Below are positions 1 to 9,098 of a stretch of 64,000 bases of DNA, piece by piece (the first letter of the stretch is position 1; each line of letters begins with the position of its first letter). The notes beneath the pieces are model-generated. The model worked only from the letters and a program-made list of their open reading frames with translations. It did not search any database and was not told where the DNA came from. Both the position numbers and the translations under genes were made by a program. This DNA is from Pseudomonas sp. N40(2020) (GTDB lineage Bacteria > Pseudomonadota > Gammaproteobacteria > Pseudomonadales > Pseudomonadaceae), in assembly GCF_014472415.1 (NCBI RefSeq), contig NZ_JACSZV010000016.1, positions 52,085-116,084 on the forward strand, in the 5' to 3' direction.

Positions 1-201
1 GCCCTCGCCGGTTTTCAGCCATTCGCTGTTGACGGACAGCAGGCGTGAGACTTCTTCCATGCGATACGCCGGGACGCCCCGGGTGTACCAGTTGTGGACA
101 TTTTGGGCTTCCGTGCCCCAGAACTTTGCGAAACCCGTGGTAGAGATGTTCGCTTTTTCCAGGAGTGCCTTGAATCTTGGACCGCTAGTGTTCTTTCTCA
201 T
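1..201 (-). CDS. Phage-type repressor / LexA-like HTH regulator (5' part only)
   Basis: The first 67 codons of a minus-strand gene run off the left edge. The start is the ATG at 201. The visible peptide begins MRKNTSGPRFKALLEKANIS and continues through a helix-turn-helix-like stretch containing FAKFWGTEAQNVHNWYTRGV, then an SEWLKTGEG end. This pattern is typical of XRE/CI-like N-terminal domains in S24-family repressors such as PrtR, in which a C-terminal Ser/Lys autoprotease would follow outside the window. It is convergent with nothing visible and is separated from ppa by a terminator hairpin. The function (prophage or pyocin repressor versus stand-alone stress regulator) cannot be decided without the missing C-terminal half. 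Confidence 0.7.
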   Translation of the reverse strand, partial: MRKNTSGPRFKALLEKANISTTGFAKFWGTEAQNVHNWYTRGVPAYRMEEVSRLLSVNSEWLKTGEG

Positions 202-370
202 AAACACGGAGTCTACGGCCGTGCCAGAGCGGTTTGAATAAACCGGGCGTTCAAAAACGGGCTGAATTTTGCGACGGGATGTAAGACGTTCTTGTGGGAA
301 ATTAAACAAGTTAAAACCGCGTCGCGCGGATTTTAAACGTCCTGTTTAAGGAAGCTGATCTCGCGCATAA

Positions 371-395
371 AAAACCCCGGATCAACCGGGGTTTT
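371..395 (-). terminator. Intrinsic terminator downstream of ppa
   Basis: A perfect inverted repeat, AAAACCCCGG / CCGGGGTTTT with a 5-nt loop, lies about 30 bp beyond the ppa stop. A-rich and T-rich flanks on either side mean it could terminate transcription in both directions. Confidence 0.85.
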
Positions 396-423
396 CTGCA
401 AGCATCACGCAGGTCGCAAGCGC

Positions 424-951
424 TTAGCCTTTGTAGGCAGCAACCGACTTGGTGATCGCTTCGCGGGCGGCGTCTGCACCGGCCCAGCCTTCGATCTTGA
501 CCCACTTGCCTTTTTCGAGATCTTTGTAGTTCGCGAAGAAGTGCTCGATCTGCTGGATCAGCAGAGGAGGCAGGTCAGTGTATTCCTTCACGTCGACGTA
601 CAGCTGGGACAGCTTGTCGTGTGGCACTGCGATGACTTTGGCATCGCCGCCGCCGTCGTCGGTCATGTTCAGGACGCCGACTGGACGCGCGCGGATCACC
701 GAGCCTGGTGCAACCGGGTAAGGGGTCACAACCAGCACGTCGAGGGGATCACCATCGTCAGCCAGGGTGTTCGGGATGAAACCGTAGTTGGCCGGGTAGA
801 ACATTGGGGTGGCCATGAAACGGTCAACGAACAGGCAATCGCTGTCTTTGTCGATTTCGTATTTGATCGGCGCGTGGTTGGCCGGGATCTCGATCGCGAC
901 GTAGATGTCGTTCGGCAGGTCTTTGCCAGCCGGAATCTTGCTGTAGCTCAT
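424..951 (-). CDS. ppa: Inorganic pyrophosphatase (family I)
   Basis: Encodes a 175-aa soluble family I pyrophosphatase. It hydrolyses PPi to 2 Pi in the cytoplasm, pulling biosynthetic reactions forward. The protein starts [20 protein letters not shown], the usual length and N-terminus for proteobacterial Ppa, so I use the ATG at 951; the open frame continues upstream but that part looks non-coding. The family signature DGDPLDV lies at about residues 66-72 and supplies the metal-binding and catalytic Asp residues. It is monocistronic, with a -10-like TATAAT upstream and a strong terminator downstream. Identity is secure. Confidence 0.97.
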   Translation of the reverse strand: MSYSKIPAGKDLPNDIYVAIEIPANHAPIKYEIDKDSDCLFVDRFMATPMFYPANYGFIPNTLADDGDPLDVLVVTPYPVAPGSVIRARPVGVLNMTDDGGGDAKVIAVPHDKLSQLYVDVKEYTDLPPLLIQQIEHFFANYKDLEKGKWVKIEGWAGADAAREAITKSVAAYKG

Positions 952-1012
952 TGGGCGTTGCCCCCGTAGTTGACCAAAAACACTTGGCCGGATTGACCAA
1001 AAAGTGGCGGCG

Positions 1013-1018
1013 ATTATA
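1013..1018 (-). promoter_or_regulatory. Candidate -10 element of ppa promoter
   Basis: A perfect TATAAT on the minus strand lies about 60 nt before the ppa start codon. No good -35 hexamer is seen at 16-18 bp. Two direct copies of the 11-mer TTGACCAAAAA (plus-strand sequence, 970-980 and 993-1003) lie between it and the gene, in the predicted leader. Confidence 0.45.
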
Positions 1019-1063
1019 GGCATATTCTGCAGCCTACGCCATGTACTGAGCGTCGTTCGGCGC

Positions 1064-1876
1064 TCAGTCTTGCGCCTGATAGACCGGGTCTGTGGCCTGA
1101 AGTTGCTGCAACCTGCCCAACGGATCCTGCCGGTAGAAACGCTTCAGTTGCAAGTAGACCTGTGGATAAGCCTCGTACAGCAGATCCGGTGCGCTGAAGA
1201 AATACTCGCTGGTGACGGCAAAGAACTCGGCCGGGTTTTCCGCGGCGTAGGGATCGATGGCGGTTTCGGCGTCAGGGTTGTCATCGAGTTGCAGATTGAG
1301 GTCGTCGTAGGCCTTTTGCATCACCTCGGCCCAGTCGCTGACGCGCATGTCTGTGTGCAGCGGCGGCAGGCCGTTGGCATCGCCATTGAGCATGTCGAGT
1401 TTGTGCGCCAGTTCGTGGATCACCAGGTTGTAGCCTTCCCAGCCACCACTGGCCATCACGCCTGGCCAGGCCAGAATGATCGGCCCCTGCTGCCAGGCTT
1501 CGCCGCTGTGTTCGCCATCCCATTCATGCTCGACGCCGCTGGCATCGCGATGGCGCTGCGGGCTGAGGAAGTCGTCGGGATAGAGGACGATCTCGTGAAA
1601 GCCCTGATACCAATTCAAGTCGCCCAAGTGCAGAAGGGGTAATTGCGCTTGTGCGGCGAGCAGCAGGCGTTGTTCCTGATGCAGTTCGACGCCGGGCAGG
1701 GCGCTCAGGTGTTTGTCGTCGAGGAACAAGACGCAGGCCTCGCGCAGCCACTGGTCTTCGGCGGCCGTGATGCCGTCAAGAAAACTCAGGTGATGGCGCA
1801 CCCGTTGCCACAGGTCGTCGGCAATCGGGTGCTTCGCCAGAATGCGCCGGCGTCGCCAGGCGCTGAGCGACCACAC
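1064..1876 (-). CDS. mtfA: MtfA-family zinc peptidase
   Basis: Encodes a 270-aa protein of the MtfA (YeeI) family, a zinc-dependent aminopeptidase relative. In E. coli MtfA binds the glucose-PTS repressor Mlc/DgsA. The metal-binding HELAH motif is at residues 154-158, and a downstream [10 protein letters not shown] segment holds the family's third-ligand region. There is no signal peptide, so it is cytoplasmic. It lies 4 nt after the DedA gene on the same strand, suggesting co-transcription. The family is certain. The substrate is not known in Pseudomonas, and the Mlc role should not be assumed. Confidence 0.88.
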   Translation of the reverse strand: MWSLSAWRRRRILAKHPIADDLWQRVRHHLSFLDGITAAEDQWLREACVLFLDDKHLSALPGVELHQEQRLLLAAQAQLPLLHLGDLNWYQGFHEIVLYPDDFLSPQRHRDASGVEHEWDGEHSGEAWQQGPIILAWPGVMASGGWEGYNLVIHELAHKLDMLNGDANGLPPLHTDMRVSDWAEVMQKAYDDLNLQLDDNPDAETAIDPYAAENPAEFFAVTSEYFFSAPDLLYEAYPQVYLQLKRFYRQDPLGRLQQLQATDPVYQAQD

Positions 1877-1880
1877 AGGC

Positions 1881-2531
1881 TTAGTGCGATTGGGCTTTGG
1901 TGCCGCCGAAACGGCTGCGAACCACGCCGATGATCATCGGCACCAGCGACAGCAGAATGATCGCGACCACCAGCAATGAAAGGTTCTTCTTGATGAACGG
2001 TACATTGCCGAAGAAATACCCCAGCGTTACCAGGCCGCCAACCCAGAGAATGGTGCCCAGGACGCTGAAACCGAAAAAGCGCGGGTAGGGCATCCTCGCA
2101 ACGCCGGCGACGAATGGAGCAAAGGTGCGGATGATCGGCAGGAAGCGCGCGAGGGTTACGGTTTTACCGCCGTGCTTGTCATAGAAATCGTGAGTTTTCT
2201 GCAGATAGTCGCGGCGGAAGATTTTCGAGTTCGGGTTGCTGAACAATTTTTCCCCGGCCGTTCGTCCGATCACGTAGTTGGTGCTGTCACCCAGGATCGC
2301 CGCGAGCATCAGCAGACCGGCCAACAACACCGGGTCCATGCCACCGCCAGCCGCAACGGCGCCAGCGATGAACAGCAGCGAGTCGCCCGGCAGGAACGGC
2401 ATCACCACCAGACCGGTTTCACAGAAAATCACCAGAAACAGGATGGCGTAGATCCATGGCCCATAGTTGTTCACCAGCAAATCGAGGTAGACGTCGAGAT
2501 GCAGGATAAGGTCGAGCGGGTTGAAATCCAT
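1881..2531 (-). CDS. DedA-family membrane protein
   Basis: Encodes a 216-aa integral membrane protein of the DedA (SNARE-associated) family, related to YqjA/YghB. Members support membrane homeostasis, and several act as lipid scramblases or undecaprenyl-phosphate flippases. The conserved charged residues are visible: E38 in FCETG, D50 in FLPGD, R129 and R135 in ARFLPIIRTFAPFVAG. These correspond to residues shown to be essential in E. coli members. A basic C-terminal tail follows the last helix. The gene is probably first in a two-gene unit with mtfA. The precise lipid substrate is unknown. Confidence 0.9.
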   Translation of the reverse strand: MDFNPLDLILHLDVYLDLLVNNYGPWIYAILFLVIFCETGLVVMPFLPGDSLLFIAGAVAAGGGMDPVLLAGLLMLAAILGDSTNYVIGRTAGEKLFSNPNSKIFRRDYLQKTHDFYDKHGGKTVTLARFLPIIRTFAPFVAGVARMPYPRFFGFSVLGTILWVGGLVTLGYFFGNVPFIKKNLSLLVVAIILLSLVPMIIGVVRSRFGGTKAQSH

Positions 2532-2716
2532 GGAGGCACCTGTGGTGATGGCCCAACTCTGCAGGCCCGTGCGAATGACTTCGTGTAAGCCTACAAGCAG
2601 GTGTAGTTTTTCTTACAAGCCGGAAAGCTCGGGATTATACGGTCTGAAGGATGAAACGCGCGTTGGTTTTGTAGCGAGGAATGTCGGGGTGTGAACAATT
2701 GTCAGGTAGGCATTCT

Positions 2717-2744
2717 TTGTGGCGAGGGAGCTTGCTCCCTCATC
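2717..2744. repeat. REP-type palindrome (single)
   Basis: GAGGGAGC TT GCTCCCTC (2724-2741) sits in a Pseudomonas REP context just downstream of the GNAT gene stop. It is a single copy without an inverted partner nearby. The rest of the 2532-2761 gap shows nothing coding. Confidence 0.7.
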
Positions 2745-2761
2745 ACAGGCTGCCAACGCCG

Positions 2762-3223
2762 TCAGAGCTCTTCGCTGATCGGCAACACGTAGTTCTTGAA
2801 CTCGGTGTCTTCCTTGAATCCGATGGACTCATAGGTTTTCTGCGCGACTTCATTGTTACTGCTGGTGGAAACGCGCATGCGCACGGCCTGGGTTTCCTTG
2901 GCCATTTTCTTCGCGGTGCGGATCAGGTTGTCGGCGACCAATTGGCGTCGGGCATCTTCGGCGACATAGATATCGTTGAGGATCCACACGCGTTTGAGTG
3001 ACAGCGAGGAGAAGCTTGGATACAGCTGACAGAAACCCATGAGTTTCTTGTCGTCATCGTCGGCCAGGGCCAGATAGATAACCGACTCCTTGCGGCGCAG
3101 GCGTTTTTCGAGGAACGCGCGGGAGGAGTCCGGGTAAGGCAGGGAACCGTAGAACTCGCGATATTTGACGAACAACGGGGTCAACAAATCCAGATGTTCG
3201 AGGGTCGCTTGAATAATCCGCAT
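2762..3223 (-). CDS. GNAT-family N-acetyltransferase
   Basis: Encodes a 153-aa single-domain GNAT acetyltransferase. The start MRIIQATLEHLDLLTPLF is chosen because the typical GNAT beta-1 strand begins there; an upstream in-frame ATG adds only six residues. Central strands (MGFCQLYPSFSS, VWILNDIYV) are followed by an acetyl-CoA loop region (EDARRQLVADNLI) and the C-terminal YESIGFKEDTEFKNYVLP, a common GNAT ending. It lies downstream of the eut genes on the same strand, but the 115-bp gap gives no strong operon case. The acceptor substrate cannot be inferred. Confidence 0.85.
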   Translation of the reverse strand: MRIIQATLEHLDLLTPLFVKYREFYGSLPYPDSSRAFLEKRLRRKESVIYLALADDDDKKLMGFCQLYPSFSSLSLKRVWILNDIYVAEDARRQLVADNLIRTAKKMAKETQAVRMRVSTSSNNEVAQKTYESIGFKEDTEFKNYVLPISEEL

Positions 3224-3338
3224 GATAGGTCTCGTCTTCAAGTGGCTGTCTTCAACTGCTCTGACGGCGATGGGAAACCCTGGCGGCCGTGCATCGATCC
3301 TGCCTGAAACCTTCGCAGAAACGCAATGCGGAAACGGT

Positions 3339-4172
3339 TCAGGTTGGGGGCGGACCGAGTAGGAAGTTTCCTTTCATGTCCGCCCCTGCGTCCGACTCCA
3401 ACGTCTGAACCTGTGCTTCGTCCTTCAGATTGACTCCCGACAGCTGCCGCCGACAGGCTTCGCGCATCAGATACAGCAAGCGATGCGCCGCCATGCCGTA
3501 GCTCAAGCCCTCTAGCCGCACGTTGGAAATGCAATTGCGGTAGGCATCGGTCAGTCCGATTTTTGGATTGTAGGTGAAATATAAACCGAGGCTGTCTGGC
3601 GAACTCAGGCCAGGGCGCTCACCAATCAGCATCACGACCATTTTTGCGCCGAGCAGTTGACCGATTTCATCACCGACGGCTACCCGTCCCTGTTCCACCA
3701 GAACGACGGGCGCAATGGACCATCCGTCAGCACTCATCTGATCTTCCATGCGAGTGAGAAACGGCAACGTATGCCGATGCACCGCCAGTGCTGACAAACC
3801 GTCGGCCACGACAATCGCCAGATCGACGCCGCCCGGATGCGCGGCTGCGTAATCGTGCAAGGTCTGCGCTGACTCGTCACTGAGCTTGCGCCCCAGATCC
3901 GGACGTTGCAGGTAACTGTTGCGATCCACCGCTGCGCTGTGCAAAAGCAGGCTTTCACGCCCGCGCTCACTGAGTTGCGCGCTGAGTTCTGCATGATCGA
4001 ACGGCAGATGCACCGCATCCCGCGCCTGTGCGTGGGCAAACTGAAAATCAAGCTGGGCGCTGGTCGGCAAACTGGTGCCGGTGCGGCCAAGAGCGATCCG
4101 TGCCGGGGTCAGGCGGCGCAGTTCCAGCCATGGGTTTTGCGGGTCGACGGGCGGTTTTTCCATAAGGCTCAT
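3339..4172 (-). CDS. eutC: Ethanolamine ammonia-lyase, small subunit
   Basis: Encodes the 277-aa small subunit of adenosylcobalamin-dependent ethanolamine ammonia-lyase. With EutB it converts ethanolamine to acetaldehyde and ammonia, and it contributes to cobalamin binding. Recognisable segments include [10 protein letters not shown] near the N-terminus, [11 protein letters not shown] and the C-terminal [18 protein letters not shown]. The ATG overlaps the eutB stop (ATGA at 4169-4172), indicating translational coupling. It is the last gene of the exaC-eat-eutBC unit. Pseudomonas lacks carboxysome-like shells for this pathway, and none are encoded here. Confidence 0.96.
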   Translation of the reverse strand: MSLMEKPPVDPQNPWLELRRLTPARIALGRTGTSLPTSAQLDFQFAHAQARDAVHLPFDHAELSAQLSERGRESLLLHSAAVDRNSYLQRPDLGRKLSDESAQTLHDYAAAHPGGVDLAIVVADGLSALAVHRHTLPFLTRMEDQMSADGWSIAPVVLVEQGRVAVGDEIGQLLGAKMVVMLIGERPGLSSPDSLGLYFTYNPKIGLTDAYRNCISNVRLEGLSYGMAAHRLLYLMREACRRQLSGVNLKDEAQVQTLESDAGADMKGNFLLGPPPT

Positions 4173-5563
4173 CCCAGTTGCGCCAGGGCCTGGCGGAAGG
4201 CCGGCGGCAGGTTGTTGCCGAAGCGGACCTTGCCGTCAGCCTGAGTGAAGATGCCCATGTTGGCCAGCCATTGTTCGAACTCAGGTGCCGGTTTCAAGCC
4301 CAGAGTCTGGCGTGCGTAGAGGGCGTCGTGGAACGAGGTGGTCTGGTAGTTGAGCATGATGTCGTCGGAACCGGGGATGCCCATGATGAAGTTGATCCCG
4401 GCCACACCTAATAGGGTCAGCAGGGTATCCATGTCGTCCTGATCGGCTTCGGCGTGGTTGGTGTAGCAGATGTCGCAGCCCATCGGCACGCCGAGCAACT
4501 TGCCGCAGAAGTGGTCTTCGAGGCCGGCGCGAATGATCTGTTTGCCGTTGTAGAGGTATTCCGGGCCGATAAATCCTACGACGGTGTTCACCAGGAACGG
4601 CTTGAAATGTCGCGCCACGGCGTAAGCCCGCGTCTCGCAGGTCTGCTGATCGACGCCGTGGTGAGCGTTGGCCGACAGCGCGCTGCCCTGGCCGGTTTCG
4701 AAATACATCAGGTTCTGCCCGAGGGTGCCGCGATTCAGGCTCAACCCGGCGTCATAGCCTTCCTGCAAAACATTCAGGTTGATGCCGAAACTGGCGTTGG
4801 CCGCTTCGGTGCCAGCAATCGACTGGAACACCAGATCCAGCGGCACCCCACGGTTGATCGCTTCGATGGAGGTGGTGACGTGGGTCAGCACGCAGGCCTG
4901 GGTCGGAATGTCGTAACGCTGGATGATTGCGTCGAGCATTTCCAGCATGGCGCAGATCGAGGCGATGCTGTCGGTGGCCGGGTTGATGCCGATCATTGCG
5001 TCGCCGTTGCCGTACAGCAGGCCGTCGAGAATGCTCGCGGCGATGCCGGACGGCTCGTCGGTCGGGTGGTTCGGTTGCAGTCGGGTCGACAGGCGTCCAC
5101 GCAGCCCAAGGGTGCCGCGAAATTTTGTGACGACGCGGATTTTCTGCGCGACCAGCACCAGATCCTGCACGCGCATGATCTTCGATACAGCAGCGACCAT
5201 TTCCGGGGTCAGGCCGGGGGCGAGGGCGCGCAGGCTGGTTTCATCGGCGGCGTCGCTGAGCAGCCAGTCGCGGAAACCGCCGACGGTGAGGTGGCTGACT
5301 ACGGCGAAGGCTTGTTTGTCGTGGGTGTCGATGATCAGGCGGGTGACTTCATCGGACTCATAAGGGATCAGCGCTTCTTGCAGGAAATGCGTGAGCGGGA
5401 TGTCGGCCAGCGCCATTTGCGCAGCCACGCGCTCGCCGTCATTGAGCGCGGCAACCCCGGCGAGAAAATCCCCCGAACGCGCAGGGCTGGCCTTGGCCAT
5501 GACGTCCTTGAGGCTGTCGAAGCGGTAGGTCTGGGCGCCGACCGTGTGAGCGAAACTCGCCAT
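4169..5563 (-). CDS. eutB: Ethanolamine ammonia-lyase, large subunit
   Basis: Encodes the 464-aa large, catalytic TIM-barrel subunit of ethanolamine ammonia-lyase, close to the 453 aa of the E. coli protein. Conserved stretches include [18 protein letters not shown], the substrate-pocket region [20 protein letters not shown] and [19 protein letters not shown]. The enzyme needs adenosylcobalamin supplied elsewhere. No EutA reactivase and no shell genes are found in the window. It is overlapped at its 3' end by eutC, and eat lies 52 bp upstream on the same strand. Identity is secure. Confidence 0.97.
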   Translation of the reverse strand: MASFAHTVGAQTYRFDSLKDVMAKASPARSGDFLAGVAALNDGERVAAQMALADIPLTHFLQEALIPYESDEVTRLIIDTHDKQAFAVVSHLTVGGFRDWLLSDAADETSLRALAPGLTPEMVAAVSKIMRVQDLVLVAQKIRVVTKFRGTLGLRGRLSTRLQPNHPTDEPSGIAASILDGLLYGNGDAMIGINPATDSIASICAMLEMLDAIIQRYDIPTQACVLTHVTTSIEAINRGVPLDLVFQSIAGTEAANASFGINLNVLQEGYDAGLSLNRGTLGQNLMYFETGQGSALSANAHHGVDQQTCETRAYAVARHFKPFLVNTVVGFIGPEYLYNGKQIIRAGLEDHFCGKLLGVPMGCDICYTNHAEADQDDMDTLLTLLGVAGINFIMGIPGSDDIMLNYQTTSFHDALYARQTLGLKPAPEFEQWLANMGIFTQADGKVRFGNNLPPAFRQALAQLG

Positions 5564-5615
5564 ACAGAATTCTCCGTGACGGCGCAGGTCAGCCCTGCGC
5601 CGTGGTTTTCGACCG

Positions 5616-7079
5616 TCAGTGCAGGGCTTTTTCAGCGTTCTGAATCGCCGCGAATTCTTCCTCCGGCGTACCTGCTACCAAGTGATGTCGACTGTAGAAA
5701 GCAAAGTAAGCAATTAACACTCCATAGATGATAGCGGCGCCGATCACGACCCGCGGATCGACCAGGAAACCCGCAATCACGGCGATGCAGGCCAGCACCA
5801 GCGCAACACCCGAGGTGAAGATGCCGCCGGGCGTACGGTACGGACGATCCATTTTGGGGCGGCGGATGCGCAGGGTGATGTGCGCGGCCATCATCAGCAC
5901 ATAGGAAATGGTCGCGCCGAACACCGCCACCAGAATCAGCAAGTCGCCCTGGCCGGTCAGCGACAACCCGAAACCGATGATCCCCGGAATCACCAGCGCC
6001 AGCACCGGTGCCTTGCTTTTGTTGGTCTCGGACAATTTGCGCGGCAGGTAGCCTGCGCGGGACAAGGCGAAAATCTGCCGCGAATAGGCGTAGATGATCG
6101 AGAAGAAACTGGCGATCAACCCGGCCAGGCCCACGAGATTGACGAAACCGCCCATCCAGGTCGAGCCGCCGTAGGCTTTGCTCAACGCTTCAACCAGCGG
6201 GTTGCCCGACGTCAGCAGCGAGTTGGCACCTGCGCCGCCCGGCCCGACGATCAAAATCAGCAGGGCAAACGCCAGCAGCACCAGCATGGCGCCGATGAGC
6301 CCGCGTGGCAGGTCGCGCTTGGGGTTTTTGGTTTCTTCGGCGGCCAGCGGCACACCTTCCACCGCGAGGAAAAACCAGATCGCGTAAGGAATCGCCGCCC
6401 ACACGCCGACATAGCCGAACGGCAGGAAACTGCTGGCGCCGGTAGCGTTGCTCACTGGGATGTCGAGCAAATTGGCGACGTCAAAGTGCGGCACCATGGC
6501 CACCAGAAATACGCCGAGCGCCAGAGCAGCAATGGCCGTGATGACGAACATCAGCTTCAACGCTTCGCCCACCCCGAAAATGTGGATGGCGATAAAAATG
6601 ATGTAGAACGCCAGATAAATCATCCAGCCGCCGATGCCAAACAACGATTCGCAATAAGCGCCGATGAACACGGCAATCGCGGCAGGGGCGATGGCGTATT
6701 CGATAAGGATCGCGGTTCCAGTCAGGAAGCCGCCCCAAGGGCCGAACGCGCTGCGGGCAAATCCGTAACCGCCACCGGCAGTAGGAATCATTGAGGACAG
6801 TTCGGCCAGGGAAAAGCACATGCACAAATACATGGTGGCCATCAGCAGTGTCGCGAGGAACATGCCGCCCCACCCGCCCTGAGCCAGGCCGAAGTTCCAG
6901 CCGGCATAATCGCCGGAGATCACATAAGCGACCCCAAGCCCCACCAGCAGCACCCAGCCGGCGGCGCCTTTTTTCAGTTCGCGTTGTTGGAAGTAGTCCG
7001 AACCGACTTTTTCGAAGTCGACGGAAGAGCCAGTCGCCGGAGCGCCAGCAGGGGATTCGCTAGGCATAGGGTTCACCAT
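5616..7079 (-). CDS. eat: Ethanolamine permease (APC family)
   Basis: Encodes an integral membrane amine transporter of the APC superfamily, about 487 aa with 12 predicted helices. The N-terminal segment VDFEKVGSDYFQQRELKKGA precedes the first helix (GWVLLVGLGVAYVISGDYAG), characteristic of the Eat ethanolamine permease. I take the ATG at 7079; a second ATG at 7067 is equally possible, and the open frame continues into a REP repeat upstream that is surely not coding. It imports ethanolamine for the adjacent ammonia-lyase. A 97-bp REPIN separates it from exaC, so it may have its own transcript or depend on readthrough. Confidence 0.92.
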   Translation of the reverse strand: MVNPMPSESPAGAPATGSSVDFEKVGSDYFQQRELKKGAAGWVLLVGLGVAYVISGDYAGWNFGLAQGGWGGMFLATLLMATMYLCMCFSLAELSSMIPTAGGGYGFARSAFGPWGGFLTGTAILIEYAIAPAAIAVFIGAYCESLFGIGGWMIYLAFYIIFIAIHIFGVGEALKLMFVITAIAALALGVFLVAMVPHFDVANLLDIPVSNATGASSFLPFGYVGVWAAIPYAIWFFLAVEGVPLAAEETKNPKRDLPRGLIGAMLVLLAFALLILIVGPGGAGANSLLTSGNPLVEALSKAYGGSTWMGGFVNLVGLAGLIASFFSIIYAYSRQIFALSRAGYLPRKLSETNKSKAPVLALVIPGIIGFGLSLTGQGDLLILVAVFGATISYVLMMAAHITLRIRRPKMDRPYRTPGGIFTSGVALVLACIAVIAGFLVDPRVVIGAAIIYGVLIAYFAFYSRHHLVAGTPEEEFAAIQNAEKALH

Positions 7080-7138
7080 TCTTATTGTTTTATTGGCCCA
7101 GTTGCGGGGCCGGGGACCATTGGGTTGAATCGCACATC

Positions 7139-7235
7139 GCTTTCGCGAGCAGGCTCGCTCCCACATTGGATGTGTGTCGAGTCGAGCATTGCGGGGGCAC
7201 GCAGTCCCTGTGGGAGCGAGCCTGCTCGCGAAAGC
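7139..7235. repeat. REPIN: two REPs in perfect inversion
   Basis: Two 27-bp arms (7139-7165 and 7209-7235) are exact reverse complements, separated by 43 bp. The cores read GCGAGCAGGCTCGC and GCGAGCCTGCTCGC. This is the common P. fluorescens REP doublet (REPIN), here between exaC and eat. Confidence 0.92.
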
Positions 7236-7278
7236 GGTCGAAAGGGCGAGGCAGAAATATCTGCCTCGCCCCTATGCT

Positions 7279-8799
7279 TTAGAAGAAGCCCAACGGATTG
7301 ATGTCGTAGCTCACCAGCAGGTTTTTGGTCTGCTGATAGTCGTCGAGCATCATCTTGTGGGTTTCACGGCCGACGCCGGACTTCTTGTACCCACCGAACG
7401 CGGCATGCGCCGGGTACAGGTGGTAGCAGTTGGTCCACACGCGACCGGCCTTGATTGCGCGGCCCATGCGGTAGGCGCGGTTGATGTCGCGGGTCCACAG
7501 GCCGGCGCCAAGGCCGAACTCGGTGTCGTTGGCGATGGCCAGGGCTTCGGCTTCGTCCTTGAACGTGGTGATGCTCACCACCGGGCCAAAGATTTCTTCC
7601 TGGAACACGCGCATCTTGTTGGTGCCCTTGAGCAGGGTCGGCTGGATGTAATAGCCGGTCGACAGATTGCCCTCGAGTTTTTCCACCTTGCCGCCGGTCA
7701 GCAGCTCTGCGCCTTCGCCCTTGGCGATTTCCAGGTAGGACAGGATCTTGTCGAATTGCTGCTCGGACGCCTGAGCGCCAACCATGGTGTCGGTGTCCAG
7801 CGGATCGCCACGTTTGATTTGCAGGACTTTCTTCATGACCACGGCCATGAATTCGTCGTAGATCGATTCCTGAACCAGTGCGCGGGACGGGCAGGTGCAG
7901 ACTTCGCCCTGGTTGAAGAACGCCAGCACCAGACCTTCGGCAGCTTTCTCGATGAAAGTCGGCTCGGCCTGCATGATGTCTTCGAAGAAGATGTTCGGCG
8001 ATTTTCCGCCCAGTTCCACGGTGGACGGGATGATGTTTTCGGCAGCGCATTTCATGATGTGCGAGCCGACCGGGGTTGACCCGGTGAAGGCAATCTTGGC
8101 GATGCGTTTGCTGGTCGCCAGCGCTTCGCCGGCTTCTTTGCCGTAGCCCTGAACAACGTTCAGCACGCCCGGCAGCAGCAGGTCGCCGATCAGTTCGACC
8201 AGCACGGAAATACCCAGCGGAGTTTGCTCGGCAGGTTTGAGCACCACGCAGTTACCGGCGGCCAGGGCTGGCGCAAGTTTCCACGCGGCCATCAGGATCG
8301 GGAAGTTCCACGGGATGATCTGGCCGACCACGCCCAGCGGTTCATGAATGTGATAAGCCACGGTGTTGCCGTCGATTTCGGCAGCGCTGCCTTCCTGGGC
8401 GCGGATGCAACCGGCGTAGTAGCGGAAGTGGTCGGCGGCGAGCGGGATGTCGGCGTTGAGGGTTTCGCGGATGGCTTTGCCGTTGTCCCAGGTTTCGGTG
8501 ATCGCCAGCAGTTCGAGGTTGGCTTCGATGCGGTCGGCGATTTTCAACAGGATCAGCGAGCGCGCCTGCACGGAGGTCGCGCCCCACGCATCGGCGGCAG
8601 CGTGGGCGGCGTCCAGTGCCTTATCGATGTCTTCGGCAGTGGAGCGGGGGAATTCGGCAATTGGCTGGCCGTTGACCGGCGAAGTATTGGTGAAGTACTG
8701 ACCTTTGACAGGCGCGACGAACTCGCCGCCGATGTAGTTACCGTACTTGCTCTTGAACGAGACTTTGGCGCCTTCAGTACCGGGGTGAGCGTAACGCAT
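7279..8799 (-). CDS. exaC: NAD+-dependent acetaldehyde dehydrogenase
   Basis: Encodes a 506-aa aldehyde dehydrogenase of the ExaC/AldB type. It oxidises acetaldehyde, here probably the product of ethanolamine ammonia-lyase, to acetate. Family features are the NAD-site [20 protein letters not shown], the general-base Glu in [14 protein letters not shown], the catalytic Cys (C301) in [11 protein letters not shown], and the C-terminal [14 protein letters not shown]. It is first in the ethanolamine unit, downstream of a good sigma-54 promoter and divergent from eatR. Substrate assignment rests on context. The same family also serves ethanol catabolism. Confidence 0.93.
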   Translation of the reverse strand: MRYAHPGTEGAKVSFKSKYGNYIGGEFVAPVKGQYFTNTSPVNGQPIAEFPRSTAEDIDKALDAAHAAADAWGATSVQARSLILLKIADRIEANLELLAITETWDNGKAIRETLNADIPLAADHFRYYAGCIRAQEGSAAEIDGNTVAYHIHEPLGVVGQIIPWNFPILMAAWKLAPALAAGNCVVLKPAEQTPLGISVLVELIGDLLLPGVLNVVQGYGKEAGEALATSKRIAKIAFTGSTPVGSHIMKCAAENIIPSTVELGGKSPNIFFEDIMQAEPTFIEKAAEGLVLAFFNQGEVCTCPSRALVQESIYDEFMAVVMKKVLQIKRGDPLDTDTMVGAQASEQQFDKILSYLEIAKGEGAELLTGGKVEKLEGNLSTGYYIQPTLLKGTNKMRVFQEEIFGPVVSITTFKDEAEALAIANDTEFGLGAGLWTRDINRAYRMGRAIKAGRVWTNCYHLYPAHAAFGGYKKSGVGRETHKMMLDDYQQTKNLLVSYDINPLGFF

Positions 8800-8861
8800 G
8801 ATGTTCTCCTTGGCTTTGTACTTATTAGAGAAACGCGCAAGTGCGCTTGCTATAAGCGTAG

Positions 8862-8877
8862 AGCAAAGGTCGGGCCA
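8862..8877 (-). promoter_or_regulatory. Predicted sigma-54 promoter for exaC
   Basis: Reading the minus strand from 8877 to 8862 gives TGGCCCG-ACCT-TTGCT. This matches the -24/-12 consensus TGGCACG-N4-TTGCW at all but one position, with correct GG-N10-GC spacing. Transcription would start near 8850, about 50 nt before exaC. The divergent gene encodes a sigma-54 activator, which fits. Confidence 0.8.
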
Positions 8878-8951
8878 CCGCCGTGCAGGTCAGGTAAATC
8901 AAGGCCTTGCGCGGTTTCTGTCGGACGGGTGGATGAAGGCTGTGACGGTTT

Positions 8952-8980
8952 CGGTACAGATGCGGTGACAGTTTGTACCG
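8952..8980. promoter_or_regulatory. Candidate activator-binding palindrome (UAS)
   Basis: CGGTACA (8952-8958) and TGTACCG (8974-8980) form an exact inverted repeat with a 15-bp spacer. It lies about 80-100 bp upstream of the sigma-54 promoter and within the 299-bp eatR-exaC gap, the position expected for an enhancer-type activator site. Confidence 0.5.
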
Positions 8981-9098
8981 CTTTTGGCACAGTCAGTGAC
9001 CGGGCAGTCTTGCCAGCATTGCAATGCGCCGGTGGCTGGAGGATGCTGGGCGTCACCTCAAGCATTGGGCCACCGAGCCTCGGGGAGAACAATAAGAA

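Noticed and set aside
3339..8799. Ethanolamine microcompartment operon
   Set aside because: Only the ammonia-lyase subunits, a permease and an aldehyde dehydrogenase are present; no shell, EutA or phosphotransacetylase genes.
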